Assembly (NCBI GenBank): GCA_015486425.1
Contig: WFRQ01000218.1
Coordinates: 1 to 5,995 of the forward strand
Length of the DNA stretch: 5,995 nt
Direction: 5' to 3'
DNA from: Deltaproteobacteria bacterium
Lineage (GTDB): Bacteria; Desulfobacterota; Dissulfuribacteria; Dissulfuribacterales; QOAL01
Shown here: positions 1-5,693 of the stretch, in pieces
Numbering within the stretch: the stretch's first letter is position 1
How the letters are laid out: each line of letters opens with the position of its first letter
Notes under the pieces: model-generated
The model's input: only the letters and a program-made list of their open reading frames with translations
The model's database searches: none
What the model was told of the DNA's origin: nothing
Position numbers and translations under genes: made by a program

Positions 1-2
1 AG

Positions 3-665
3 GGTCCATCAGCACTGGGAATATGGTTTGAATTTGGTAGTGCCCTTGATCCAATTGTTATTCCTGTAGCCTTTGATCCGTGCCATGCAGATGACTGTCC
101 GGAATATATCCATGAGAACTACAGGGCGGCTGTAAGCATAACTTTCAGCGGAGATAAATTACCAATGCGCTTTCTGGATGACAGGGGAATGCTTGCCGCA
201 GGCAATACGTCCAGCGAGGCTGGCACTATCACTGTACCACTTAGCTCGGCACATTACTCCAACCTCCCGGCACTTGAATGGAGCATGCCGTTAAAGGCGC
301 TAAACACAAAGGGGAATAATGGCGACATATTCAGTGGTAAGCATTATTTTATTGAAATATTTCCCCCGTCACCTGATGCAGCACCTGGAGAAACGCATCA
401 TATCGAATTAACCTACGTAGCTGATTCAGATGGAGACGGCAGGACAGACGAGCAGGACAACTGCCCGGAAACCTGGAATCCAGACCAGCAGGATACAGAC
501 GGTGATGGAGCAGGAGATGCCTGTGACACGGATTGCGGCTGGGATGACGATGACGACAGAGACGTAGACGGAAAAGACCTGGCGGTTCTTGCTACTCAGC
601 AGCCAGGTGCCAATGACATCGCTGCCTTCACACTGGAATTTGGAAGGGTAAACTGCACGCAGTAG
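3..665 (+). CDS. C-terminal part of a secreted protein with TSP3 repeat and dockerin-like module (5' end outside window)
   Basis: The reading frame is open from the window edge, so the first internal ATG (165) is unlikely to be the true start; 220 residues are visible. Residues 1-140 look like beta-rich extracellular sequence that I cannot assign to a family. Residues 141-175 form an Asp-rich TSP3 calcium-binding repeat (DSDGDGRTDEQDNCPE followed by DTDGDGAGDACD). Residues 178-218, bracketed by Cys, form a dockerin-like module: D-x-D-V-D-G-x-D-L-A followed by a degenerate second half ending in EFG-x3-C. The protein ends two residues later, so nothing such as a sorting signal or membrane segment follows. 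It is probably exported and calcium-stabilised, but its role is unknown. It converges on the PA-like gene, which carries the same module near its N-terminus. Confidence 0.85.
   Translation, partial: GPSALGIWFEFGSALDPIVIPVAFDPCHADDCPEYIHENYRAAVSITFSGDKLPMRFLDDRGMLAAGNTSSEAGTITVPLSSAHYSNLPALEWSMPLKALNTKGNNGDIFSGKHYFIEIFPPSPDAAPGETHHIELTYVADSDGDGRTDEQDNCPETWNPDQQDTDGDGAGDACDTDCGWDDDDDRDVDGKDLAVLATQQPGANDIAAFTLEFGRVNCTQ
534..656 (+). other. Dockerin-like module at C-terminus of the upstream protein
   Basis: This is a Cys-to-Cys segment of about 41 residues. The first half has the spacing of a dockerin F-hand loop (D-x-D-V-D-G-x-D-L-A), and the second half is reduced to a hydrophobic helix-like stretch ending in EFG. 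It aligns almost without gaps to the module coded at 4101-4226 on the other strand. Whether it binds a cohesin is not known; calcium binding is inferred from the acidic loop. Confidence 0.6.
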
Positions 666-679
666 CGCAAAATGCTTGA

Positions 680-687
680 ATCAGTTG
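680..687. repeat. Left copy of 8-bp target site duplication (ATCAGTTG)
   Basis: ATCAGTTG directly abuts the left end of the miniature element and recurs exactly at its right end. Such a duplication is the mark of transposase-mediated insertion. Confidence 0.8.
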
Positions 688-859
688 GTATCTGCTCAGG
701 GGGTACCGCATCTGCTGCGTTGTCAAGGGCTCGAAGTACAGGAAGTACGCCTTCGCCCCCTCCGCCTTGCATATGCAGCACCCTCTGAGCAGATACGTTG
801 TGTGAAAACTATCTGGACTTTCCGTTAAAGGAATTCATCCTGGAGGGGGGAGTAGTTAC
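688..859 (+). mobile_element. Miniature inverted-repeat transposable element, copy A (MITE-like, 172 bp)
   Basis: The ends are inverted relatives: GTATCTGCTCAGGGGG at 688-703, and the complement of 845-859 reads GTAACTACTCCCCCC. A third relative lies inside at 781-796 (CCCTCTGAGCAGATAC), so 688-796 can fold into a long imperfect hairpin that also pairs GCATCTGC near 708 with the ATGCAGC near 773. Exact 8-bp direct repeats flank the element. It has no coding capacity, so it must have been moved in trans. GTA(A/T)CT ends and an 8-bp duplication would suit an IS66-type transposase, whose ends usually begin GTAA; this assignment is inference. A second, inverted copy lies at 4695-4873 and shares a 30-nt exact block (743-772 here). 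Confidence 0.8.
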
Positions 860-867
860 ATCAGTTG
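860..867. repeat. Right copy of 8-bp target site duplication (ATCAGTTG)
   Basis: It is identical to 680-687 and directly follows the right end of the element. The insertion is therefore young enough that the duplication has not decayed. Confidence 0.8.
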
Positions 868-993
868 TATGATAACATTGCGTGTTTGGTTACTATTCAG
901 CATTTAAAAGGGGAAATGCAGTGCAGCGGTATCCTTAGGGGCTGCTCACTGTTATGCCGCCGGCGCCGATTTGTGAATGGCAGTCTGAAAGCT
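868..993. other. Non-coding stretch between the mobile element and the terminator
   Basis: I see no credible gene here. A short plus-strand frame (865-1092) runs through it but has no ribosome-binding site, overlaps the end of the PA-like gene and crosses the stem-loop. The stretch appears to be plain intergenic DNA between convergent genes. Confidence 0.5.
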
Positions 994-1031
994 ATTCTTC
1001 CGCCCACTGAAAAAACGGTGGGCGGAAGAAT
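994..1031 (-). terminator. Stem-loop downstream of the PA-like gene, probable transcription terminator
   Basis: A perfect 14-bp stem (ATTCTTCCGCCCAC at 994-1007 against 1018-1031) closes a 10-nt loop. It starts 12 nt beyond the stop codon of the minus-strand gene. Neither side has a proper U-tract after the stem, and the only T-run lies in the loop, so it is not a textbook intrinsic terminator. It may act on either strand, or as a 3' end stabiliser. Position and perfection of the stem make a 3'-end role likely. Confidence 0.65.
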
Positions 1032-1043
1032 GAAAAAGGACTT

Positions 1044-4000
1044 CTACTTGAATCTGAGTATCTGCAGGCCTGAAGTGCCGTCAGCTACATAGACATAATC
1101 GCCCTGTACAAACACAGCGGAGGCTAACCCTGGTGTATCGTAGTTGTGTATAATGGCGGGATTGGCTGGATCAGTAACATCAATTACCTCTACGCCTGCT
1201 TCACCTTCTGCCACAAATGCGTAGCCATCTGATACGAAAACGCCTGATGCCACACCTGTCGTGGCGCAGGCGCTTTCCAGTGTGGGATTGGCCGGGTCGC
1301 TGACATCTATCACCAGCAACGAGGAACCATGAGGCACATACGCGTAGTGGCCCTGCACGAATATATGCCCGGAATACTCACCAGACATGTTATACATGCC
1401 TGTCAGGGCCGGATATACCGGATCGCTGATATCGAAAACCAGCAAGCTTGTATCTGTATAGTCATTTATAAATGCATATATATATGCGTAATTTCCCTGT
1501 ATGAAAATATTAACTGCTCCGGATATATCAACACCGCCTACTGGTATGGGGATTGCCGGATCACTGACATCACACACACATAGCTCCCCGCACCTTTGGC
1601 CCACCAGATATGCGTAATTGCTCTGGATGAAAACAGAATTCCATACGCAACTCGTTTCAGTTGTTCCTATCAGTGAAAGTTTTGCGGGATCGCTGATATC
1701 TATTATCAGCAGAGAGCCTCTCTCAACGAAATAAGCATAATTGCCCAGCACGAAAAGGTCATAAGGAAACCAAAAAGAACCGAAAGCCCCTGCCAATGTG
1801 GGACTTGCCGGGTCATGGATATCGATGACCTGCAGGCCGGAGTTTCCATCAGCCACATAGGCGTAATCGCCAAGTACAAAAACACTATATGCATAACCTG
1901 GCGTATCGTAAGAACCTACATAGGGATTTGGCGGAATGTACTTTGCCTCTGATACAGGCAGCTCGGTCTCCCACTTCCTGGGGTCTTCAGGGCCGTACAT
2001 CCGGTTTCTGGCAATGAATTTTTCAGTGCCGCCTTTATAATAATACCTGTCACAGGCACAAGAGAAGTAAAGTTTGTCCGGATCCCACTCCATTAAATTC
2101 CAGACCCCGTTTTTGTCCACAAAATAAACATCCAGTTGATCCTCAGTGAAGAAGTAATCATTCACATACGCCTTTACAATTCCATCAGGGGAATCAATTA
2201 CTGCCCAGTGAATCCGCGGAGTAGGTTCCCTGGGTGGGGCCTTGGCAACCACAACGCTGTCACTGGTAAGCACTGTGTCAAAAAGGTTAAAATCCGGATT
2301 ATGGATGTAAGGTCGGATGCTCGAAAAGGTCCCGGGGTCAAGCTTAAAGTACCATCCGTCCATTGGGGCCGGATCGCCCAGACCGCCTCCGGGCTGATAG
2401 AACTGTGCGTAGGGGCGCCATACGCCTGGCGCCTCTTCAATCAGATGGGCATTGGCAGCCCACACAAGCGCGTCCAGCAGGGTAACCCGTGGTTCGTTGA
2501 CCTGTTCTCCCTGTCCTGCATAGATCAACTGCTCCGTGGTGTTGCCGTCTCCCAGGTCAATGTAGAGGCGGGCACAGACTTCATCCGCGTTAAGCTGGTA
2601 GTACTCCCACCTGTCTTCCTGGCCTGGCTTGGCTCCAAGCACCGTACCTCCCAGTATGTCATATATGCGGAAGGAAATGGGAACGCCGGTATCAAGTGCG
2701 CGGAGTTCATCCAGGGTGAGGTATTTCGAAGGTAGAAAGTCATTGTATAGGTCAAGCACAAATTCATATTCGCCGCCCGCATCAATGGTGGGAAGGTCTT
2801 CCAGCTTGAACCTGAGGACCTCTTTATCTCCAATTACCAGATTTACATCCAGTACAGGGTCTGCCACAGGGCAGGTTCCCACATTAACAGCCTTGAGATA
2901 AAATTTTATGCTGGCTGCCTCAAGGGGATTGGAGCAGGTCGCGGTTGACCACTCATCAGTGTTCAGTATGCTTCCGCCCTCTGATTTGACCGTACCGGTG
3001 GTCTTGCCAGTGGAATGGCTCTGACCATATGAAACACTGGTGCTGCCACCAAAGTCCGAAAGGCTGTAACTGACTTCCTGGGTAACCTCCCAATGATATT
3101 CGTCTGTTGTTTCAGTTAAATTATATGTATCCTCACTCCATTCACTTCCTTCGGCCCTTGATGTGCCTTCGGTAGTGGTAATGGTCTGATTCAGTGTTAC
3201 GTCCCACCATTTTCCATCCTGCACCCTGGGCATGATTACTATATTTGGCAGGGTTGGTATGTTGGGATGGTCTCCGGGGGATTTGACGAAGTCATCCATG
3301 CCGGGGCCGTTGATGGCCTCATCGTAATCTGAATATGGATCCCTGTCCGTGCTTACCTTCAGAGGATCTGTCTTGAAATACCTGACTGTTATATCCCCAT
3401 CCCACGGCTCAATAAAAGGAAAGTTATAGACATAGCCGTAGAGTTCAAGGTAGTTGTATATGCTGTCCAGGTCTGAGTCGAGATTCCTGCCGTCGTTTAC
3501 CTGGTCGTTATTGTCGTCGTTGTCCAGAGAGGCGATCAGACCGTCATTATCCTCATCCTTCAAGGGCAGGGGGCCTGGTATCTCCGGCATGATCTCAAAC
3601 CTGTCTCCGTATCCGTCCCGGTCCGTATCCCAGTGAAACTGATCGGTCCCAAGGTATAACTCCACATTGTCAACAAACCCATCATTATCGCTGTCTGTGT
3701 GGTCAGGGTCTGCCTCCATGTCTTCATTGATGACATAGAGTTCTTCCTGTGTCATGGGGGAGGAGGGAGGTCCAAGGACAAATACATCATCACTCAGATC
3801 AAATACAGTATCTGGATGTTCCGCATCCCTTATCCTCAGCTTGCAGCAGTTACTGAGTCTTGTAAGGTCGTGGAAGGGAACAGGCGCCCAGTTATATGAT
3901 CCGTCATCAGGTGTTGCGCTGGCAATGGAAAGAACATCAGGCGGGGAGTTCAGGTCACAGATACCGTCATCCCCGGGATAGATCAGGAGGTCAATATCAA

Positions 4001-4334
4001 CAAGCGTTATGCCAGCGCTCCCGATCCAGGCAATTTCAAACCAGGAACCTGCCTGCAGGTGCTCGCCGCCATCCGGGGCTGTAAGCAGCAGGACGGGGCT
4101 GCAGTCCGTCTGACCAAATTCACTGGCAAACACACCGAGGTCCGACTGGCCCGCACTGAAATCTGCGGCAAAAAGCGCAAGGTCAGCACCGTCAACATCC
4201 AGGTCATAGTTCATGTCATAGTCACATACAGAGTCTGCAAATGCATTCGGGACACTCGCAAAGGGTAAGGATGATAAAATAAGGAGTGAAAGGGTTACAA
4301 GGAAACAGGGGATGAGTTTGAGATTCCGTATCAT
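1044..4334 (-). CDS. Secreted PA-like (binary-toxin B component) pore/translocase protein with LVIVD beta-propeller, 1096 aa
   Basis: Residues 1-34 are a Sec signal peptide (basic start, hydrophobic core, AFA before DS). Residues 37-78 are a dockerin-like module, about 82-188 a KNH-type Ig-like domain (TAPDGGEHLQAGS...W), and 209-285 Asp-rich TSP3-like repeats. Residues 286-301 (DSDLDSIYNYLELYGY) match the PA calcium site DxDxDxI...LE..GY, and 328-340 (STDRDPYSDYDEA) match PA STASDPYSDF. Residues 411-448 resemble the PA membrane hairpin, with SDFGGS at the tip where PA has FDIGGS. Residues 475-510 (VNVGTCP...LVIGDKE) match PA VNTGTAP...LVLGKN. Residues 614-628 and 660-698 resemble PA domain 3. 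Residues 703-800 are unassigned. Residues 808-1096 are seven LVIVD-type repeats. The family forms calcium-dependent oligomeric pores that move partner proteins across membranes; that this protein does so is inference. The start is supported by GGAGGG 6 nt upstream. PA14 and a furin-type RxKR site are not visible. Confidence 0.85.
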   Translation of the reverse strand: MIRNLKLIPCFLVTLSLLILSSLPFASVPNAFADSVCDYDMNYDLDVDGADLALFAADFSAGQSDLGVFASEFGQTDCSPVLLLTAPDGGEHLQAGSWFEIAWIGSAGITLVDIDLLIYPGDDGICDLNSPPDVLSIASATPDDGSYNWAPVPFHDLTRLSNCCKLRIRDAEHPDTVFDLSDDVFVLGPPSSPMTQEELYVINEDMEADPDHTDSDNDGFVDNVELYLGTDQFHWDTDRDGYGDRFEIMPEIPGPLPLKDEDNDGLIASLDNDDNNDQVNDGRNLDSDLDSIYNYLELYGYVYNFPFIEPWDGDITVRYFKTDPLKVSTDRDPYSDYDEAINGPGMDDFVKSPGDHPNIPTLPNIVIMPRVQDGKWWDVTLNQTITTTEGTSRAEGSEWSEDTYNLTETTDEYHWEVTQEVSYSLSDFGGSTSVSYGQSHSTGKTTGTVKSEGGSILNTDEWSTATCSNPLEAASIKFYLKAVNVGTCPVADPVLDVNLVIGDKEVLRFKLEDLPTIDAGGEYEFVLDLYNDFLPSKYLTLDELRALDTGVPISFRIYDILGGTVLGAKPGQEDRWEYYQLNADEVCARLYIDLGDGNTTEQLIYAGQGEQVNEPRVTLLDALVWAANAHLIEEAPGVWRPYAQFYQPGGGLGDPAPMDGWYFKLDPGTFSSIRPYIHNPDFNLFDTVLTSDSVVVAKAPPREPTPRIHWAVIDSPDGIVKAYVNDYFFTEDQLDVYFVDKNGVWNLMEWDPDKLYFSCACDRYYYKGGTEKFIARNRMYGPEDPRKWETELPVSEAKYIPPNPYVGSYDTPGYAYSVFVLGDYAYVADGNSGLQVIDIHDPASPTLAGAFGSFWFPYDLFVLGNYAYFVERGSLLIIDISDPAKLSLIGTTETSCVWNSVFIQSNYAYLVGQRCGELCVCDVSDPAIPIPVGGVDISGAVNIFIQGNYAYIYAFINDYTDTSLLVFDISDPVYPALTGMYNMSGEYSGHIFVQGHYAYVPHGSSLLVIDVSDPANPTLESACATTGVASGVFVSDGYAFVAEGEAGVEVIDVTDPANPAIIHNYDTPGLASAVFVQGDYVYVADGTSGLQILRFK
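1047..1913 (-). repeat. Seven LVIVD-type repeats, predicted beta-propeller
   Basis: Residues 808-1096 contain seven units of about 42 residues. Each runs roughly S-V-F-V-x-G-x-Y-A-Y-V-A-x-G-x-x-G-L-x-V-I-D-I-S-D-P-A-x-P. The units start near residues 808, 852, 894, 937, 983, 1025 and 1067. The last stops after the LQILRFK strand, so the N-terminal strand of the first unit may close the ring. Repeats of this family are known from extracellular proteins and are thought to form propellers; the ligand here is unknown. Confidence 0.85.
2235..3479 (-). other. PA/Binary_toxB-like core (calcium site, pore hairpin, domain-3-like part)
   Basis: Residues 286-700 follow the order of PA domains 1' to 3 with colinear motifs: calcium site (286-301), DPYSD (332-336), HP near 356, the Ser/Thr-rich amphipathic hairpin (about 380-455), W462, VNVGT (483-487), LVIGDKE (499-505), VTLLDALVWA (617-626) and NLFDTVL (683-689). 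The match comes from recalled PA sequence aligned by eye. No single motif is decisive, but the colinear series is hard to explain by chance. Confidence 0.75.
3594..3695 (-). other. TSP3-like calcium repeats in the PA-like protein
   Basis: Residues 214-247 hold two bacterial TSP3-type units, DSDNDGFVDNVELYLGTD and DTDRDGYGDRFE. More degenerate Asp runs (DEDNDG, DNDDNND) follow and lead straight into the PA-type calcium site at residues 286-297. The stretch probably forms one rod-like calcium-loaded neck in front of the pore core. Confidence 0.7.
4101..4226 (-). other. Dockerin-like module directly after the signal peptide
   Basis: Residues 37-78 read C-x2-D-x3-D-x-D-V-D-G-x-D-L-A, then a second half ending in EFG-x3-C. 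The pattern matches the module ending the convergent upstream protein (534-656). Dockerins are more often C-terminal, so this N-terminal place right behind the signal cleavage site is notable. Confidence 0.6.
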
Positions 4335-4340
4335 GATTTT

Positions 4341-4346
4341 CCCTCC
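4341..4346 (-). promoter_or_regulatory. Ribosome-binding site of the PA-like gene
   Basis: The minus strand reads GGAGGG followed by 6 nt before the ATG at 4334. This is a strong Shine-Dalgarno match and fixes the start directly ahead of the signal peptide. Confidence 0.8.
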
Positions 4347-4694
4347 AGCTTTAACTCATGACAAAGGCAGGGCACCGATAATGATGAAGAAAGCAGGAAC
4401 AACATTTAATCCCAATATCGCCACCTTCCAACATACTTTGATTAACGCATTAATAATTTATTATGCAATTTTCATGCTCAAATTTATCATGCAAACTGGC
4501 TGTTTCGTCCTGTTTGCGGCACAAAAAAAGCAAATAGTAAAATTGGGAGTGGTAATTTATTACACAATGGAAATATTTTTCCTCATAATGGAGGGGAGAA
4601 TGGGATCATTCGTTGCTTCACCAGTAGCGAAAAAACAAAACCATTGCCTGCTGTTGTATTTACCTTTATCTCACCAGGGAACTTTACAATTAAA
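4347..4694. other. AT-rich intergenic region upstream of the PA-like gene
   Basis: I see no credible gene. A plus-strand frame (4312-4698) crosses it but has no ribosome-binding site, reads as low-quality hydrophobic sequence and overlaps the signal-peptide region of the PA-like gene. The PA-like promoter should lie here, most plausibly in the AT-rich part at 4440-4490. No -35/-10 pair there was good enough to call. Confidence 0.5.
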
Positions 4695-4873
4695 GTAACT
4701 GCTCACCCCCCTCAAGGAAGGATGAATTCCCATAAAGGAAAGTCGCTTTTCACACAACATTTCTTGCACGTATATGCTCATGGGGTGCTGCTGCAGATGC
4801 AAGGCGGAGGGGGCGAAGGCGTACTTTCCGTACCCCGACAACGCAACAGATGCGGTAACCTATGAGTAGATAC
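4695..4873 (-). mobile_element. Miniature inverted-repeat element, copy B (inverted relative to copy A)
   Basis: The ends are GTAACTGCTCACCCCC at 4695-4710 and, on the complement of 4859-4873, GTATCTACTCATAGG. A third related motif lies inside at 4770-4785 (GTATATGCTCATGGGG). On the minus strand it aligns along its whole length with 688-859, including an exact 30-nt block, TTGTGTGAAAA and GGAATTCATCC. Overall identity is roughly three quarters by eye. Small indels distinguish the copies: 8 nt missing near the hairpin tip, and about 10 extra nt near 4759-4769. The flanks (CAATTAAA and CAGACAAC) are not a clean duplication, so this copy is probably older or its edges have been altered. Confidence 0.75.
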
Positions 4874-4890
4874 CAGACAACTTCAAAAAA

Positions 4891-4961
4891 ATGGCAGGGT
4901 TTCCATCGGAATCAATGGCCGGTTTAGCCTGTAATGGGTGGCCGAATTGGTCGGAATAAGG
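4891..4961 (+). repeat. Three degenerate 23-24 bp tandem repeats, IS21-end-like
   Basis: The units are 4891-4914, 4915-4937 and 4938-4961. Each starts (A/G)TGGC(C/A)GR and ends near GGAAT or GTAAT, for example ATGGCCGGTTTAGCC and GTGGCCGAATTGGTCGGAAT. Multiple TGGCCG...GGAAT repeats of this type resemble, from memory, the transposase-binding repeats inside IS21-family ends. No istA/istB-like gene is next to them, so this would be a relic. The repeats lie between copy B and the end of higA. Confidence 0.45.
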
Positions 4962-5035
4962 ATGCGGGGCACTGACCTTCAAAAGCCGCCGCGCTGTTTG
5001 CCGTCCCTTGCAGCCGATTGTTCGGCAAAGCCGTT

Positions 5036-5356
5036 TCATGCAAAAGAAGCTTCTCCGTTTTTTAATGGGTGGATTTGGCACAAAACGTCTTCTTCTTTTT
5101 TCATGGCACGGTACAGGTCCCACCTAAGCTGTAAATTCAGCCAAAAATCTTCAGACGTTCCAAAAAATCTGGCAAGGCGTAACGCTGTACTGGGTGTAAT
5201 ACCTCTTTTGCCGTTGATGATTTCATTCACCCTTTGATATGGGACCATTATAGCATTTGAAAGCTCTTTTTGTGTCATTCCCATCGGTTTTAAAAATTCT
5301 TCCAGTAGCATCTCTCCTGGATGAGTAGGTTCTCTACGTGTTGGTATTCGTATCAT
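5036..5356 (-). CDS. higA: HigA-family antitoxin (XRE helix-turn-helix), 106 aa
   Basis: The sequence opens with the typical RxPTHPGEML.EEFL segment of HigA/VapI antitoxins. A helix-turn-helix follows at about residues 26-62 (GMTQKELSNAI, then RVNEIINGKRGITP and STALRLARFFG), then SEDFWLNLQ at 69-76, the usual HigA signature. Length is normal for the family. HigA neutralises the HigB ribonuclease by complex formation and represses the shared promoter as a dimer. It starts 3 nt after the higB stop, with AAGGG 7 nt before the ATG, so the two are very probably co-transcribed and translationally coupled. The toxin-first order is the norm for higBA. I see nothing broken. Confidence 0.93.
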   Translation of the reverse strand: MIRIPTRREPTHPGEMLLEEFLKPMGMTQKELSNAIMVPYQRVNEIINGKRGITPSTALRLARFFGTSEDFWLNLQLRWDLYRAMKKEEDVLCQIHPLKNGEASFA

Positions 5357-5359
5357 TAT

Positions 5360-5659
5360 TTATCCCTTATGATAGTCTATTATCTCAACAGATTCTGCAC
5401 CATTATTCAGCCAATCAAAACAAATACGGTATTGGTCATTTATTCTAATACTGTATTGACCCTTTCGGTCACCTGTCAAAAGCTCCAACTTGTTACCCTG
5501 AGGTATTTTCAGATCCTGAACCAGTACTGCAGAGTCGAGCTGATCCATTTTTCGCCTGGCGATTTTCCAAATATGTACCGGGCAAATTCTGCGGGCTCTT
5601 TTGGTATTTTTGCCATTAAAAATATCTTCCGTCCCACCATTTTTGAATGATACTATCAT
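5360..5659 (-). CDS. higB: HigB-family toxin (RelE/ParE-like mRNA interferase), 99 aa
   Basis: It begins MIVSFKNGGTEDIF, as HigB proteins do. It carries the core GDRKGQYSIRINDQYRICF (residues 63-81) and ends with D95-Y96-H97, the place where HigB active-site residues sit. Residues 17-24 supply the usual basic helix. HigB cuts mRNA on the ribosome and is held in check by HigA, encoded 3 nt downstream. Length and motifs suggest an intact toxin. The start is fixed by homology to the family N-terminus, but no Shine-Dalgarno sequence precedes it (minus strand GTTCTTTT before the ATG). Confidence 0.92.
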   Translation of the reverse strand: MIVSFKNGGTEDIFNGKNTKRARRICPVHIWKIARRKMDQLDSAVLVQDLKIPQGNKLELLTGDRKGQYSIRINDQYRICFDWLNNGAESVEIIDYHKG

Positions 5660-5665
5660 AAAAGA

Positions 5666-5693
5666 ACAATATCACGGACTCCATGCTTTTCAA
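5666..5693 (-). promoter_or_regulatory. Candidate higBA promoter
   Basis: On the minus strand, TTGAAA (5688-5693) is followed after 16 nt by TATTGT (5666-5671), which is 5/6 and 4/6 to the sigma-70 consensus. Transcription would begin at or very near the higB ATG, giving a leaderless or nearly leaderless message; this fits the missing ribosome-binding site. The call is based on sequence pattern only. Confidence 0.35.

Noticed and set aside
596..781. Minus-strand 61-codon frame and the similar plus-strand frame at 4644-4865 sharing an MQGGGGEGVL segment
   Set aside because: The similarity comes only from the two copies of the miniature element; the frames are not conserved beyond it and have no ribosome-binding sites.
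2136..2735. Plus-strand 199-codon frame inside the PA-like gene
   Set aside because: It is antisense to a region with clear homologous motifs; composition and lack of domains mark it as a shadow frame.
4440..4490. Promoter of the PA-like gene in the AT-rich stretch
   Set aside because: Several TTGNNN and AT-rich hexamers occur, but no pair combines good matches with 16-18 nt spacing, so a specific site could not be supported.
4312..4698. Plus-strand 128-codon frame with hydrophobic segments
   Set aside because: It overlaps the start and ribosome-binding site of the PA-like gene, has no ribosome-binding site of its own, and its hydrophobicity reflects AT-rich DNA.
680..4881. Composite transposon formed by the two element copies
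   Set aside because: The outer flanks (ATCAGTTG at 680-687 and CAGACAAC at 4874-4881) do not match, while copy A has its own perfect duplication, so copy A inserted by itself.
4860..5123. Minus-strand 87-codon frame with a plausible-looking C-terminal half
   Set aside because: It overlaps higA out of frame, and the apparent protein pattern is produced by translating the three tandem repeats at 4891-4961.
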